Shown here: one piece after another, positions 24,323 through 32,468 of the stretch
Layout of the letters: every line of letters starts with the position of its first letter
Position numbering within the stretch: the first letter of the stretch is position 1
Source: Myceligenerans pegani
GTDB taxonomy: Bacteria; Actinomycetota; Actinomycetes; Actinomycetales; Cellulomonadaceae
DNA: 32,663 nt
NCBI RefSeq assembly: GCF_014892515.1
Contig: NZ_JADBGR010000061.1
Span: forward strand, 1-32,663
Direction of reading: 5' to 3'
Notes under the pieces: model-generated
What the model was told of the DNA's origin: nothing
What the model saw: the letters and a program-made list of their open reading frames with translations, nothing else
Databases searched by the model: none
Translations under genes and position numbers: made by a program

Positions 24323-26941
24323 TCAGTTGGTCACGTCGATCCGGTCGATTCTGACGTCCGCGGACGTGGCGTCGGAGAACCGGATGGTGCCCGGACTCGT
24401 GCCGAAGGGCAGGCCGATGGTCGTCGTGGCCACGGCGTCCTTCGAGCCGGTCGCGTGGAGAGCCACCGTTCGTGCCGGGCCGCCGTCGATCGAAACATCG
24501 ACGCTGGCGTCCACCGGGCTGGCGTAGTCGATCCGGACGGTGTGATTGCCCGGCGTCGTCACAGCCTGGTTCACCACATCGAGCGTGCCCGCGTCAAGGC
24601 CGTGCACGGCTTGCCCGCCGGCACACTCCGCGCAGCCAGTTGTGCCGGCAGTTCCGGTCAGGACGTTCTCGGTGGCCTCGGCCTCGGTGGCGGACGAGAC
24701 CGTCAGGGCGTCGATGTCCGGTCCGAATGCGGCGGGATTGTCAAAGAGGACGGTGTTCGATCCGGCCTGCAGCGGGACGTCGATCGACCAGGAGTGCAGG
24801 TACTCCCACCCGCCCGAGTCAGGCAGCGCGAGGGTTGACCGGACCGTGCCGTTCACGCTCACACGAATGTCGCGCGGGTCGCCGGACGTGTAGCTGAACG
24901 TGAGCCGGTAGGTTCCGGCTTCGGGCGCGTGGACGTCGGTGAACTCCACCGCGCCGCCCTGTCCGAGGAAGCCGGCCTTCTGCCCGCCGGAGCATCCGTG
25001 GCAGTCGTCGAGCGTGGCACCGCCGCTGAGGACGTTGGCCGGGTCCTCCGCCTCGTAGCGCGTGTCGTCCTGGCCGATCAGCTCCAGTGGGGTCTTGGAG
25101 ATGTGCACCGAGGCGCCGCCGGTCGCGATCATGGGCAGCGACAGCGTGGTGGCGCTCGTGACCTGCTGCGTGGACAACTCCACCCGTCCGGCGGCGTCGT
25201 CGGAAAAGATCGTCGCTGTGTAGGTACCGCTGTCGAGGAAGTCCAGCGGCACCGAGGCGGTGCGTGCCGGATCGGTCAGTGCGCCGATGAACCACTCGTC
25301 GCCGCTGCGACGCGCTACCGTGATGTGGTCCCCTGGGAAACCTTCCACCACATGAGACTCGTCCCAGACCGTCGGGACCGCGCGCATGAGGTGACGGCCG
25401 GCGAACTGATCGTAGGCGGCCGCCGAGTCGGCGTAGTTGATCATCGCGGAGGTGAACACGATGGACTGCGCGAGCGTGTGCGCCTGCGTGAGGATCGCGT
25501 CGTTCTGCGAGATCATCGTGGGCGTGTAGTCCATACCACCGAGCGGTCCACGGGTGAACGGCAGGGTCGTGTCGAGGCGTGCGGTCGTGGGCGGCGGGTA
25601 CTTGTAGTGCTCGGTGCCCGCCACGGCCTCGCTCGTCACCAGCCACGGCCAGGTACGGTTCTCGCCACCCGGCTTCGTGCTGCCGTGGAGGTTGAGCATC
25701 AGCTCGTTGTCACCGGCAGCGTCGCCGATCGACTGATACCACTGCTGGACTTCCTGCGAGTCGTTCAAGAAGAAGTCGACTTTCAGCCCGGCGACACCGT
25801 ACGCCTTGTGCTCCGCCGCGAGCGGCCCGGCCAGTTCCGGGGTGGCGAACGGCTCGGCGGTGACCCACGCGAAAATCTTCACGCCGCGCTGTGCCGCGTA
25901 CTCCGAGATCTCGGGCAGGTCCACCTCCGGCGTATAGCAGCAGTCCACGGTGACGTACTCCCAGCCCATCGATGCGGCGAAGTCGACCATGCGCTTCTGC
26001 TTGTCCAGATCCGCGGCGCTGTCCTCGTCGGTGTACCACGTCCATCCTGCCCGGCCCGGCCGCACCCAGTCCGGGGACTCCTGCGCCGGCGGGTTGAGGT
26101 GCTGCACCAGATCGGAGTTGTACAGCACGTCCAGGTCCTCGGCTACGATCGCCGCCCGCCACGGGCTCTGGAACGGGTACTCGCTCGTGATCGGGAAGGC
26201 CTGATCCGGCGTCCGGGCCACGTTCAGCAACCCGGTCCCCGTGCCGTCGCCCTCAAGCATGGCCGGTGCGTAGCTGGCGCTCGCGTTGTAGACGTTCGCC
26301 TCGGTGATCAGCGTGAAGTAGGCGTTGTTGTCGATCGAGGCCAGCAGCGGCATCGTGAAGTCGTCGCCGCTGTCGAGTCCAGCAGCATCACGGTAGAGGT
26401 AGTCCTGCTCGTAGTTCCCGTTCCATGGCGCCGCCCAGCCACCTGTGCCCGCAGGCAGCCGGAATCCGCTGACCTCGTCGGTGATCGTCGCCTGACCGCT
26501 GCCCGGGAGCCGGTAGCGGTAAGCGACACCGTCGTCGTAGGCGCGCACGATCAGTTCCAGCGCGGCGCCGTCCTTCTCGTACTCCAGAACGAGTTCGTTG
26601 GCGTGATCCCGGTAGCTCGGGTCGGTGCCCGCGGGCAGCGCGTACGTGTCGTCGATCGTCCTGCTGGACGAACCGACGAACGACAGGCCGTCGGTGAAGT
26701 CTGTCGAACTCGTGGCGATGCCGAGCGGGGACTCCTCGAAGATAGTTGTGGCGCCCGCCGTGACGCCGTACGTCAGCGATCCGTCCGCCTGCTCGGCAAC
26801 GGTGAATGCGACCTGGCCGTCCGGAGACGTCACGGTGCGCACGGTCACTGCCTGCGCGGGCGCTGCGCTCAGACCGGCAAGGAGGACTCCGACCGCTGAG
26901 ACCATGGCTATGGGACCGCGTCGTCCCGATCTACGTGCCAT
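24323..26941 (-). CDS. Secreted GH97 glycosidase with two C-terminal binding modules
   Basis: An 872-residue secreted enzyme. The signal peptide is residues 1-31 (twin basic RR, hydrophobic AMVSAVGVLLAGL, cleavage after AQA). GH97 domain: N-terminal beta-sandwich to about 285, barrel about 288-560 with WVRPGRAGWTWYTD, D389 in GLKVDFF, E438 and E444 in TSEAVAGTEH, and PFTRGPLGGMDYTP. D389 suggests a retaining, alpha-galactosidase-like mechanism. Residues about 628-750 are a CBM35/CBM6-like module (YEAEDPANVLSGGA) with a CxxC at 647-650; a related second one (756-872) has CxxC at 770-773. The ATG at 26941 follows AGGGAG. It probably trims polymeric or oligomeric galactosides outside the cell. 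Confidence 0.92.
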   Translation of the reverse strand: MARRSGRRGPIAMVSAVGVLLAGLSAAPAQAVTVRTVTSPDGQVAFTVAEQADGSLTYGVTAGATTIFEESPLGIATSSTDFTDGLSFVGSSSRTIDDTYALPAGTDPSYRDHANELVLEYEKDGAALELIVRAYDDGVAYRYRLPGSGQATITDEVSGFRLPAGTGGWAAPWNGNYEQDYLYRDAAGLDSGDDFTMPLLASIDNNAYFTLITEANVYNASASYAPAMLEGDGTGTGLLNVARTPDQAFPITSEYPFQSPWRAAIVAEDLDVLYNSDLVQHLNPPAQESPDWVRPGRAGWTWYTDEDSAADLDKQKRMVDFAASMGWEYVTVDCCYTPEVDLPEISEYAAQRGVKIFAWVTAEPFATPELAGPLAAEHKAYGVAGLKVDFFLNDSQEVQQWYQSIGDAAGDNELMLNLHGSTKPGGENRTWPWLVTSEAVAGTEHYKYPPPTTARLDTTLPFTRGPLGGMDYTPTMISQNDAILTQAHTLAQSIVFTSAMINYADSAAAYDQFAGRHLMRAVPTVWDESHVVEGFPGDHITVARRSGDEWFIGALTDPARTASVPLDFLDSGTYTATIFSDDAAGRVELSTQQVTSATTLSLPMIATGGASVHISKTPLELIGQDDTRYEAEDPANVLSGGATLDDCHGCSGGQKAGFLGQGGAVEFTDVHAPEAGTYRLTFSYTSGDPRDIRVSVNGTVRSTLALPDSGGWEYLHSWSIDVPLQAGSNTVLFDNPAAFGPDIDALTVSSATEAEATENVLTGTAGTTGCAECAGGQAVHGLDAGTLDVVNQAVTTPGNHTVRIDYASPVDASVDVSIDGGPARTVALHATGSKDAVATTTIGLPFGTSPGTIRFSDATSADVRIDRIDVTN

Positions 26942-27388
26942 CAATGCTCCCTGAATGATCCCAGGAACCGGGTGCCCCTGGGTGCGTCGCCGACGCTAAC
27001 GCCGCCGACATGGAGGAAGAACCGCCAGACCGATGCAATACCTGGACAGATCACTCCCCCGTGGGAGCCGGACGCCCTCCGGACGCCGCGTCATGCCGCT
27101 TGCGGCGCCATGCGAGAGAGGCGCAGCAGTTAAACGGACTGGCCAGGCGCGCCAGGTGCGGCCGCACCAACGCGGCGACGGCGGTTGCGCCGAAAGTATG
27201 GCCGACGGGCTCTCCGCATCGAGGCAGTGCTGCGCAAGGTGAAGGCTCCACGATTACCTGGCCACAGGCGGAGCCAGCCCTTGATGCGCGAACGCGAGGT
27301 AGGAAAAACTCATACGTTGCGGTGTCAAGGAAGCGGGTGACCCGACCATGTGCCGCTCGTCCCGGCAGGGACTTCAAGGTTCCGGGAT
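26942..27388. other. 447-base gap: secreted GH97 leader and promoter, otherwise no gene seen
   Basis: This stretch lies between two divergent genes. Near the GH97 start it holds a palindrome GCGTCG-C-CGACGC (26984-26996) and a small stem CCCAGG/CCTGGG (26960-26965 with 26977-26982) that would fall in the 5' leader. A short direct repeat CCGGACGCC occurs at 27068 and 27079. From about 27120 the sequence is visibly less GC-rich. No convincing promoter or coding frame was found. Confidence 0.4.
26984..26996. promoter_or_regulatory. Palindrome ahead of the secreted GH97 gene, candidate operator
   Basis: GCGTCG-C-CGACGC is a perfect 13-base palindrome 43 bases before the start codon. It differs from the palindrome at 24163, so the secreted enzyme may be controlled separately from the operon. 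Confidence 0.35.
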
Positions 27389-27847
27389 ATGAGAGGCAGA
27401 AAAGGAACGCCTGTCGCATATCGCGCCGGAATGTTGTGCCTGGTGCTGGAGGCGGTCTTCGCGCCCACGAGCGTGTACGACGCCGATACCGGAGAGGAAG
27501 TCGACTTCGGTATCGACGTCGGCATCCCAGACAACATCGCAGAGATGAATGTACTGGCCAGCGACAGCGAGTTCGTCGATATTCGGGTCCGTCTGCAGGG
27601 GCACACAGCCTTCTGCCCGATCGGGAACAGTGTCGAGGGTGCGTTCACCATTACCGTGACCCGTGCGGGTAACTACGCGATCCTTTCGGGTCAGCACCGC
27701 CAGATGCCTAACCACGAGATCTTCCTCACCTCTTTTGGTGAAGGCAGCACGACAATCGTCTACCAGCGTCAGTACGCTTCCCCGGTCTGCCTCGTCAATT
27801 GGGCCTGCCCACTGGCCGAGATGGGCGGCTACCAGGGCACCTACTGA
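27389..27847 (+). CDS. Small protein of unknown family, possibly exported
   Basis: A 152-residue frame I do not recognise. From about residue 15 codon use is normal for this genome; the first 14 codons (AGA, AAA, GGA) are not, so the real start may be ATG 27431 or the 5' end may be damaged. A short hydrophobic stretch (AGMLCLVLEAVFA) is followed by an acidic, beta-rich domain. It has cysteines in FCPIG, VCLVN and ACPLA and the stretches GQHRQMPNHEIFL and TIVYQRQY. This composition would suit a small extracellular domain with disulfides. A strong hairpin 23 bases after the stop supports it being a transcribed gene. Confidence 0.55.
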   Translation: MRGRKGTPVAYRAGMLCLVLEAVFAPTSVYDADTGEEVDFGIDVGIPDNIAEMNVLASDSEFVDIRVRLQGHTAFCPIGNSVEGAFTITVTRAGNYAILSGQHRQMPNHEIFLTSFGEGSTTIVYQRQYASPVCLVNWACPLAEMGGYQGTY

Positions 27848-27870
27848 CCGACTACCACCTACCCGGAGCC

Positions 27871-27900
27871 GGGTGGCGAGCAGCAACGTGCTCGCCACCC
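27871..27900 (+). terminator. Terminator hairpin after the unknown gene
   Basis: A perfect 12-bp stem (GGGTGGCGAGCA, 27871-27882, with TGCTCGCCACCC, 27889-27900) closes on a 6-base loop. It is 23 bases after the stop of the preceding gene. Confidence 0.8.
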
Positions 27901-27928
27901 GCACTCCTCCTGGAGTATCGTCGCAGCC

Positions 27929-28435
27929 ATGGGACCAGCATCAATACGACCGACCCGATCCCTGGCCTGGGCGCTTTCCAGCGGCCTGGCGATGCACATC
28001 GTGTGCGGCCTGCTGGCCATGGCATGGACGGCACTGGCGATATCGGCCGGACGGGTGGCGAGTCCCGACGAGTCGTGGCATGGCGACCCAATGGACCGCT
28101 GGATCGGGGCCACCTGGCTGGCAGCGTCACTGTGCTACACGATCGTCCTGCTTGTCTCGCATCTGATAACGTCCCGCCTCTTCCGCTGGCGGACGGACTA
28201 TCTCACCCCGGCGGTCGCGACCTTTTCGTATCTTGCGTTCGCCACCAACAGTTCCGTTCCCACCGGCCTTCAAATCGATCAGATAGTGGGCGCGCTGCCG
28301 TGGATCGGGGTGTTCGGATTGGACGGATCGGCTCTCGCCGGTTACCTCATTCCCTTGGCATTCGGTGCGTGGATTCTCCGCACTCGTCAGCGTGACGAGG
28401 TGAAGCCGCAACAAGCTCAAGCAACGACCGCCTGA
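27929..28435 (+). CDS. Four-helix membrane protein of unknown function
   Basis: A 168-residue integral membrane protein with about four hydrophobic segments (residues about 11-40, 58-80, 95-108, 120-150) and a short charged, glutamine-rich C-terminal tail. No family motif is recognised. The ATG at 27929 is preceded by GGAG at a long distance of 13 bases. It follows a terminator, so it probably has its own promoter, which I did not find. It is not evidently linked to either neighbour. Confidence 0.6.
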   Translation: MGPASIRPTRSLAWALSSGLAMHIVCGLLAMAWTALAISAGRVASPDESWHGDPMDRWIGATWLAASLCYTIVLLVSHLITSRLFRWRTDYLTPAVATFSYLAFATNSSVPTGLQIDQIVGALPWIGVFGLDGSALAGYLIPLAFGAWILRTRQRDEVKPQQAQATTA

Positions 28436-28828
28436 CACCGACCCCGATAGTCAGCGGCCCCTGATAGTCAGAGGCGCGTGGGCTCTCCGGCGCGAACATC
28501 AGCCAGCTGCGCTGCTGGCAGTACGTTCGTACCCCGACCAGAACCAGGCGCGGCTCGAGGGCGCTTCCTTCTACTCGCCGTCTCGCCAGCATGACCGGGG
28601 AGCCGCGGAAGGCCGTGCCACGCACGCGCTGGCGAACCGCGAGTGTCCACACCTAGTCAGGTGTAGCGCGGCTGAGCAGACGCACGCAGCTGCCCTGCCA
28701 CGGCCTCGGCGACCTCACCCCAGGGGGTGCGATGAGCATGCCGGCGGTGTTTCTCGTCTGCAGTCATCGGGCGGCCGGTCGGGACGACTTTCGTTGCCCG
28801 CATTGCCGGATATAGGCAGAATCTTGAT
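28436..28828. other. 393-base gap ahead of the STAND gene; repeats but no gene
   Basis: Contents seen: GATAGTCAG at 28446 and 28463 with a third TAGTCAG at 28654; an inverted repeat GCCAGC/GCTGGC (28502-28507 with 28514-28519); and ACACCT-AGTC-AGGTGT (28649-28664). Short reverse-strand frames cross the region but have neither ribosome sites nor convincing codon use. TATAGG at 28811-28816, 13 bases before the STAND gene start, could be a -10 element of a short-leader transcript. Confidence 0.35.
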
Positions 28829-31471
28829 ATGTCCTGGAAGATTCCGTGGTGGGCGTGGTCGGGCGGCGGGCTGCTGCTTGTCGCGGCTGCCGTGGTGCTG
28901 GCGTTCCTGGATGTGTTGCCGTTGCCGCTGGTGACGGTGATCGGTGTGGTGGCGGGCGCGTTCGGGTTCGGCTGGCCGTTGATCCGGTACGGCCTGGCTC
29001 AGCGGGGCGGGCAGGCGGCCGGGCGTGCCGTGCTGGAGGGGTCGGGGGTCCCGCCGGTGCTGGATGGACCGTCGCGTCTGCTGGCGCCGGATCGTGGGGT
29101 GGTGCCGTTCGTGGGCCGGCAGGAGGATCTGCAGCGGTTGATCGGCTGGTGCGAGGACGGTCAGGGCAGCCCGTTGCGGCTGGTGACGGGTCCGGGCGGG
29201 GTGGGTAAGAGCCGGCTGGCGGCGGAACTGTCGGACAGGATGGCGCGGCGGGGGTGGCAGGCCGTGTGGGTGGATGACGGGCAGGAGGCCACGGCCGTGG
29301 AAGGGCTGGTGGCCGCGGGGCAGGAGCAGGTGTTATTGGTGGTCGACTACGCCGATACCCGTCGGGGGCTGGAGGTGCTGCTGCGGCAGCTCGCGCTGGG
29401 TCGGCTCGAGCGGGTGCGGGTGCTGCTGTTGGCCCGGGCGGCGGGGGAGTGGTGGGACCGGCTCAAGGGAGCAAGTCCGGGCGTGCGGGTGGTGCTGGCT
29501 GGCGCGCATGACGGGACGGACCTACCGGTGCGGGTGGATGCCTCGATGACCGATCAGCAGATCGTGGATGCCGCGGCGCGGGCGTTCGCGGCTGAGCTGG
29601 GAGTGCGGGTTCCGGGCTCGGTGAGCGTGACAGGTATCGAGGACGGGCATCGTCCGCGGATCCTGGACCTGCACGCGGTGAGCCTGGTCGCGGTCCTACA
29701 CGCAGCCCGGCACGAGGCGGCAGGCCATGATGCGGGCGCGGTGGTGAGCATCGACATGTCCGGGGTGCTGGCGGCTTTGCTGGAGCATGAGGAGCGGTAC
29801 TGGATCAGCGCCGCGGCCGCCGAGCGGCTCCAGGAGCACGGCGTGGGGGTGGGGGATCTGCGTGATGTGGTAGCGGCGGCCTACCTGCTGCCGCCCGCCG
29901 ACGAGCAGGAAGCTGGCCGGCTGCTGCGGCGCCTGGGTGAACATGTGGCAGGCCCGCACGTGCTGGGTTGGCTGCAGGATCTGTACCCGCCGCGGCCGGG
30001 CAGGAGTGAGCCGTTCGGCGGACTGCAGCCCGACCGGCTTGCCGAGCAGCACCTGCTGGACCGCCTGCAGGCCTCGAGCCGGCTGGCCGAACTGCTGGAA
30101 GACCTTCCCCGAGCGCGCGCCCGGGATGCGGTGGCGGTGCTGGCCAGAGTGGCGTCGGACTTTGCTGCCGAACGCAGTCGGCGTGAACCCGCGCTGGAGC
30201 TCGTGGCCACCGCGATCCAGTACCTGGACGACGATCCCGGCCTGCTGGAGACCATCGCCGCCGTGGTCCCCTACCCCAGCCAGGCCCTCGGCCGGGTACG
30301 AGCCGACCTGTTGTGGCGGATCCTGACTCTCCTGGCCCCGGGTGACCGCCCCGCCCAGGCCCGCGTGCGCCACCAGCTGGGTCTGTGCCGCCAGTTGCTG
30401 GGACACCGGCACGGCGCGGCCGACATGCTGGCCACGGCCGTGGACCTGTACCGGGACCTGGCGGCCTCCGGCACCGGCGAGCACGACCTGAGCCTGGCGA
30501 TGTCGCTGCGCTACCTCGGCGTCGTGCAATCGGAACTCGGCCAGGGCACCTGGGCGCTGCGCAACACGATCGAGGCGGTCGAGATCACCGAACACCTCGC
30601 CGCCCGGGGCCTTCCCGGCGGGGGCCTGGCCCGGACACTGTGCGATCTGGGCACCCGCTATCACGAGGCCGGCTTCCCCCACCAGGCCCTGGAACCGCTG
30701 CAGCGATCGGTCCAGCTGCACCGCCAACGCCTGCAGGCAGACCCCTCCGCCCCGGTCCTGCCACACCTGGCCCGCGCGTTGATGAACCTGTCGATCGTGC
30801 ACAGCCAGCTCGACCAACCGGTTCCGGCACTCGACGCGATCGAGGAAGCAGTACAGATACGCCGCCGCCTGGCCCGCCAGAACCCCGACGGAGACAACGT
30901 GTTCCTGGCCCGCGCACTGGCCGAGGCCGCCGCCCGCAACCTCGAAGCAGGCCACCCCCAGACCGCCACGGACATGGCACGCGAGTCCGTAGCGATCCGG
31001 GAGGGACTCACCGAGGACAACTACGACAAACACGCCTCGGACCTGGCCACCTCCCTACGACACCTAGGAGTCGCGCTGCGCGAGGCCGGCACCCCGCATC
31101 CCGCCGTCGCGCCCCTGCGCCGGGCCCTGGGGTACGAGCGCAGCATGGCACGCATCCTGCAGAACACCGCCGCGCACGCCGCCGTGGTCCAGACCCTCGC
31201 CCAGCTCGGCGCCACCCACCACGCCCGGCAACGGCCGCAAACCTGCCTGCCACTCCTGCGTGAAGCCGCGCGCATCACCCACTGGTGCCTGGCCCACGTC
31301 GAGCCCGAAGACCTCCTACCCCAAGCCCGCCCCCTCCTCGGCGCGCTCGAACTCGCCTCCGCAATCCTGCGCGACACCGCGCAACCCGAGATCGCCGACC
31401 GCTGCGACCACGCCGCGCACCAGCTACGCCACCTCATCGCCACCAGGCAGCCCGAACTTCGCCATGACTGA
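28829..31471 (+). CDS. Membrane-anchored STAND-type NTPase with TPR repeats
   Basis: An 880-residue protein. Two N-terminal membrane helices (about 12-30 and 33-52) anchor it. Next is a STAND/AAA-like NTPase: VGRQEDLQRLI entry (95-105), Walker A GPGGVGKS (121-128), Walker B VLLVVDYAD (168-176) and sensor RVLLLAR (197-203). A helical middle (about 320-500) leads to about seven tetratricopeptide repeats (about 512-830), for example ARTLCDLGTRYHEAGFPHQALEPL. Such proteins oligomerise as signalling switches and many serve in antiviral defence or regulation; the role here is not known. It overlaps the small membrane gene downstream by 8 bases. Third-position bases switch from G-rich to C-rich near 30100. 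Confidence 0.85.
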   Translation: MSWKIPWWAWSGGGLLLVAAAVVLAFLDVLPLPLVTVIGVVAGAFGFGWPLIRYGLAQRGGQAAGRAVLEGSGVPPVLDGPSRLLAPDRGVVPFVGRQEDLQRLIGWCEDGQGSPLRLVTGPGGVGKSRLAAELSDRMARRGWQAVWVDDGQEATAVEGLVAAGQEQVLLVVDYADTRRGLEVLLRQLALGRLERVRVLLLARAAGEWWDRLKGASPGVRVVLAGAHDGTDLPVRVDASMTDQQIVDAAARAFAAELGVRVPGSVSVTGIEDGHRPRILDLHAVSLVAVLHAARHEAAGHDAGAVVSIDMSGVLAALLEHEERYWISAAAAERLQEHGVGVGDLRDVVAAAYLLPPADEQEAGRLLRRLGEHVAGPHVLGWLQDLYPPRPGRSEPFGGLQPDRLAEQHLLDRLQASSRLAELLEDLPRARARDAVAVLARVASDFAAERSRREPALELVATAIQYLDDDPGLLETIAAVVPYPSQALGRVRADLLWRILTLLAPGDRPAQARVRHQLGLCRQLLGHRHGAADMLATAVDLYRDLAASGTGEHDLSLAMSLRYLGVVQSELGQGTWALRNTIEAVEITEHLAARGLPGGGLARTLCDLGTRYHEAGFPHQALEPLQRSVQLHRQRLQADPSAPVLPHLARALMNLSIVHSQLDQPVPALDAIEEAVQIRRRLARQNPDGDNVFLARALAEAAARNLEAGHPQTATDMARESVAIREGLTEDNYDKHASDLATSLRHLGVALREAGTPHPAVAPLRRALGYERSMARILQNTAAHAAVVQTLAQLGATHHARQRPQTCLPLLREAARITHWCLAHVEPEDLLPQARPLLGALELASAILRDTAQPEIADRCDHAAHQLRHLIATRQPELRHD

Positions 31472-31682
31472 CCCCGTGCAGTGGTTCGAGATAGTCGGCG
31501 GCATCGCATCCCTGGCCGGAATCGCCGCCGTACTCGTCCAGCTGCGCCAAGTCGTGGTCACCCTGCGGTCCACAGCCCGCGCAGCCACCTACGCCATCGG
31601 AACCCAGCTCAAGGACATCTTCATCGCCTACCCCCACCTGCGCCCCTACTTCTTCCAAGGCCGGTGCAGCAGACAGACCTGA
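31464..31682 (+). CDS. Short membrane protein coupled to the STAND gene, apparently truncated
   Basis: A 72-residue frame whose ATG at 31464 lies inside the end of the STAND gene (8-base overlap), so the two are translated together. One membrane helix (about 9-25, IVGGIASLAGIAAVLVQL) is followed by a conserved-looking cytoplasmic start (GTQLKDIFIAYPHLRPYFFQG). From memory, similar actinobacterial small membrane proteins have this YPxLRPYF motif and continue for roughly another hundred residues. Here the frame ends five residues later, GRCSRQT, within an inverted repeat. It looks cut off. It could be the effector or a membrane partner of the STAND switch. Confidence 0.6.
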   Translation: MTDPVQWFEIVGGIASLAGIAAVLVQLRQVVVTLRSTARAATYAIGTQLKDIFIAYPHLRPYFFQGRCSRQT

Positions 31683-31698
31683 CTCATCCGTCTGCTGC
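31666..31698. repeat. Inverted repeat spanning the end of the truncated gene
   Basis: GCAGCAGAC (31666-31674) and GTCTGCTGC (31690-31698) are perfect 9-base arms 15 bases apart. They cover the last codons and stop of the small membrane gene. It could act as a terminator or mark a rearrangement point; a second, weaker stem follows directly. Confidence 0.5.
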
Positions 31699-31944
31699 CG
31701 CAGGCAGCGACAGCTGACGGTTCAACGCCTCTGGGCCGCCGCACGTCGTGGGACCTTCCTGGGGGCCCCGCTGAGACCTGCGGGCGGGCGCTCGCGGTGT
31801 TGGCTAGCCCAGCTATGCAGATGAGTAAAGGTGCCACGATTGCCCGTCTCGATCACGCGAGTGGCACGGTTGTGGTTTTCAGCCGGCCGTCTACAGGAGG
31901 GAGACGGGCAGAACTCATCGGCTCGCCCTCTCGGGATCAGCGTT

Positions 31945-32295
31945 TCAAGCTCGCGCTGGAGAGCGTCGACTCGGTTCGGTGCGCCGGGTGCGGGCGTGGA
32001 AGGCGAGGTAATTCGCGGCCTGATCGGAGGTCCCGCCGAGTCGGCGCATCTCGCGCGCTGTTCGTTCGGCGCTGCGGTCCGCAAGCCATGTGTCCACGCT
32101 GTCCGTGCGAAGGATTGATGGAATGGTGTATGGCACAGCGGCGAGGAAAGCGAGCGGCCAGTGCCGCGCAACCTCGATGAGGTCCATGGGAGTGACTCCG
32201 TCCCTTGTCGACGCCTCAAGGCATCCGGCGCGGGGGACGGGCAGCCAGTACCACCCGTCTCTTGCGCCGCTTGGATGCGACTCGAGGCGAGGTGG
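31945..32295 (-). pseudogene. Decayed reverse-strand gene of unknown family
   Basis: A 117-codon open frame with host-like codon use. It is open from an in-frame TAA at 32298 through GWYWLPVPRAG, then MDLIEVARHWPLAFLAA and VDTWLADRSAERTAREMRR to YLAFHARTR. No start codon precedes ATG 32187, although the upstream residues look coding. After about 31985 the coding look moves to another frame (RVDALQRELETLIPRG). This fits a gene cut at its 5' end and frameshifted near its 3' end. From ATG 32187 (GGAG ahead) an 80-residue protein could still be made. The family is not recognised. Confidence 0.4.
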
Positions 32296-32468
32296 TTAGG
32301 CTCTGCCGGTAGGCAAGGTGGTCAACCTTGCGTGAAGTACATGGGCAACGTTAGCAGGATCTAGCCCGTGGACGTAGGACGGCCTCCGCGTCCATGGTCG
32401 TCCGTTGCGTCGGGGGCGTCCTGGGGCGGACCGCCGCGATGGGATCGATGGAGTTGCTGGTGCCGCGA

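Noticed and set aside
24929-26899. 656-codon forward frame opposite the secreted GH97 gene
   Set aside because: Mirror frame of a well-supported gene; no domain or ribosome site.
28347-28652. Reverse-strand frames upstream of the STAND gene
   Set aside because: No ribosome site, no family resemblance, and one overlaps the end of the membrane-protein gene; not enough to call a gene or a relic.
29696-31033. 445-codon reverse frame opposite the STAND gene
   Set aside because: Mirror frame of the TPR-containing gene; rich in G/V/Q, with no motif.
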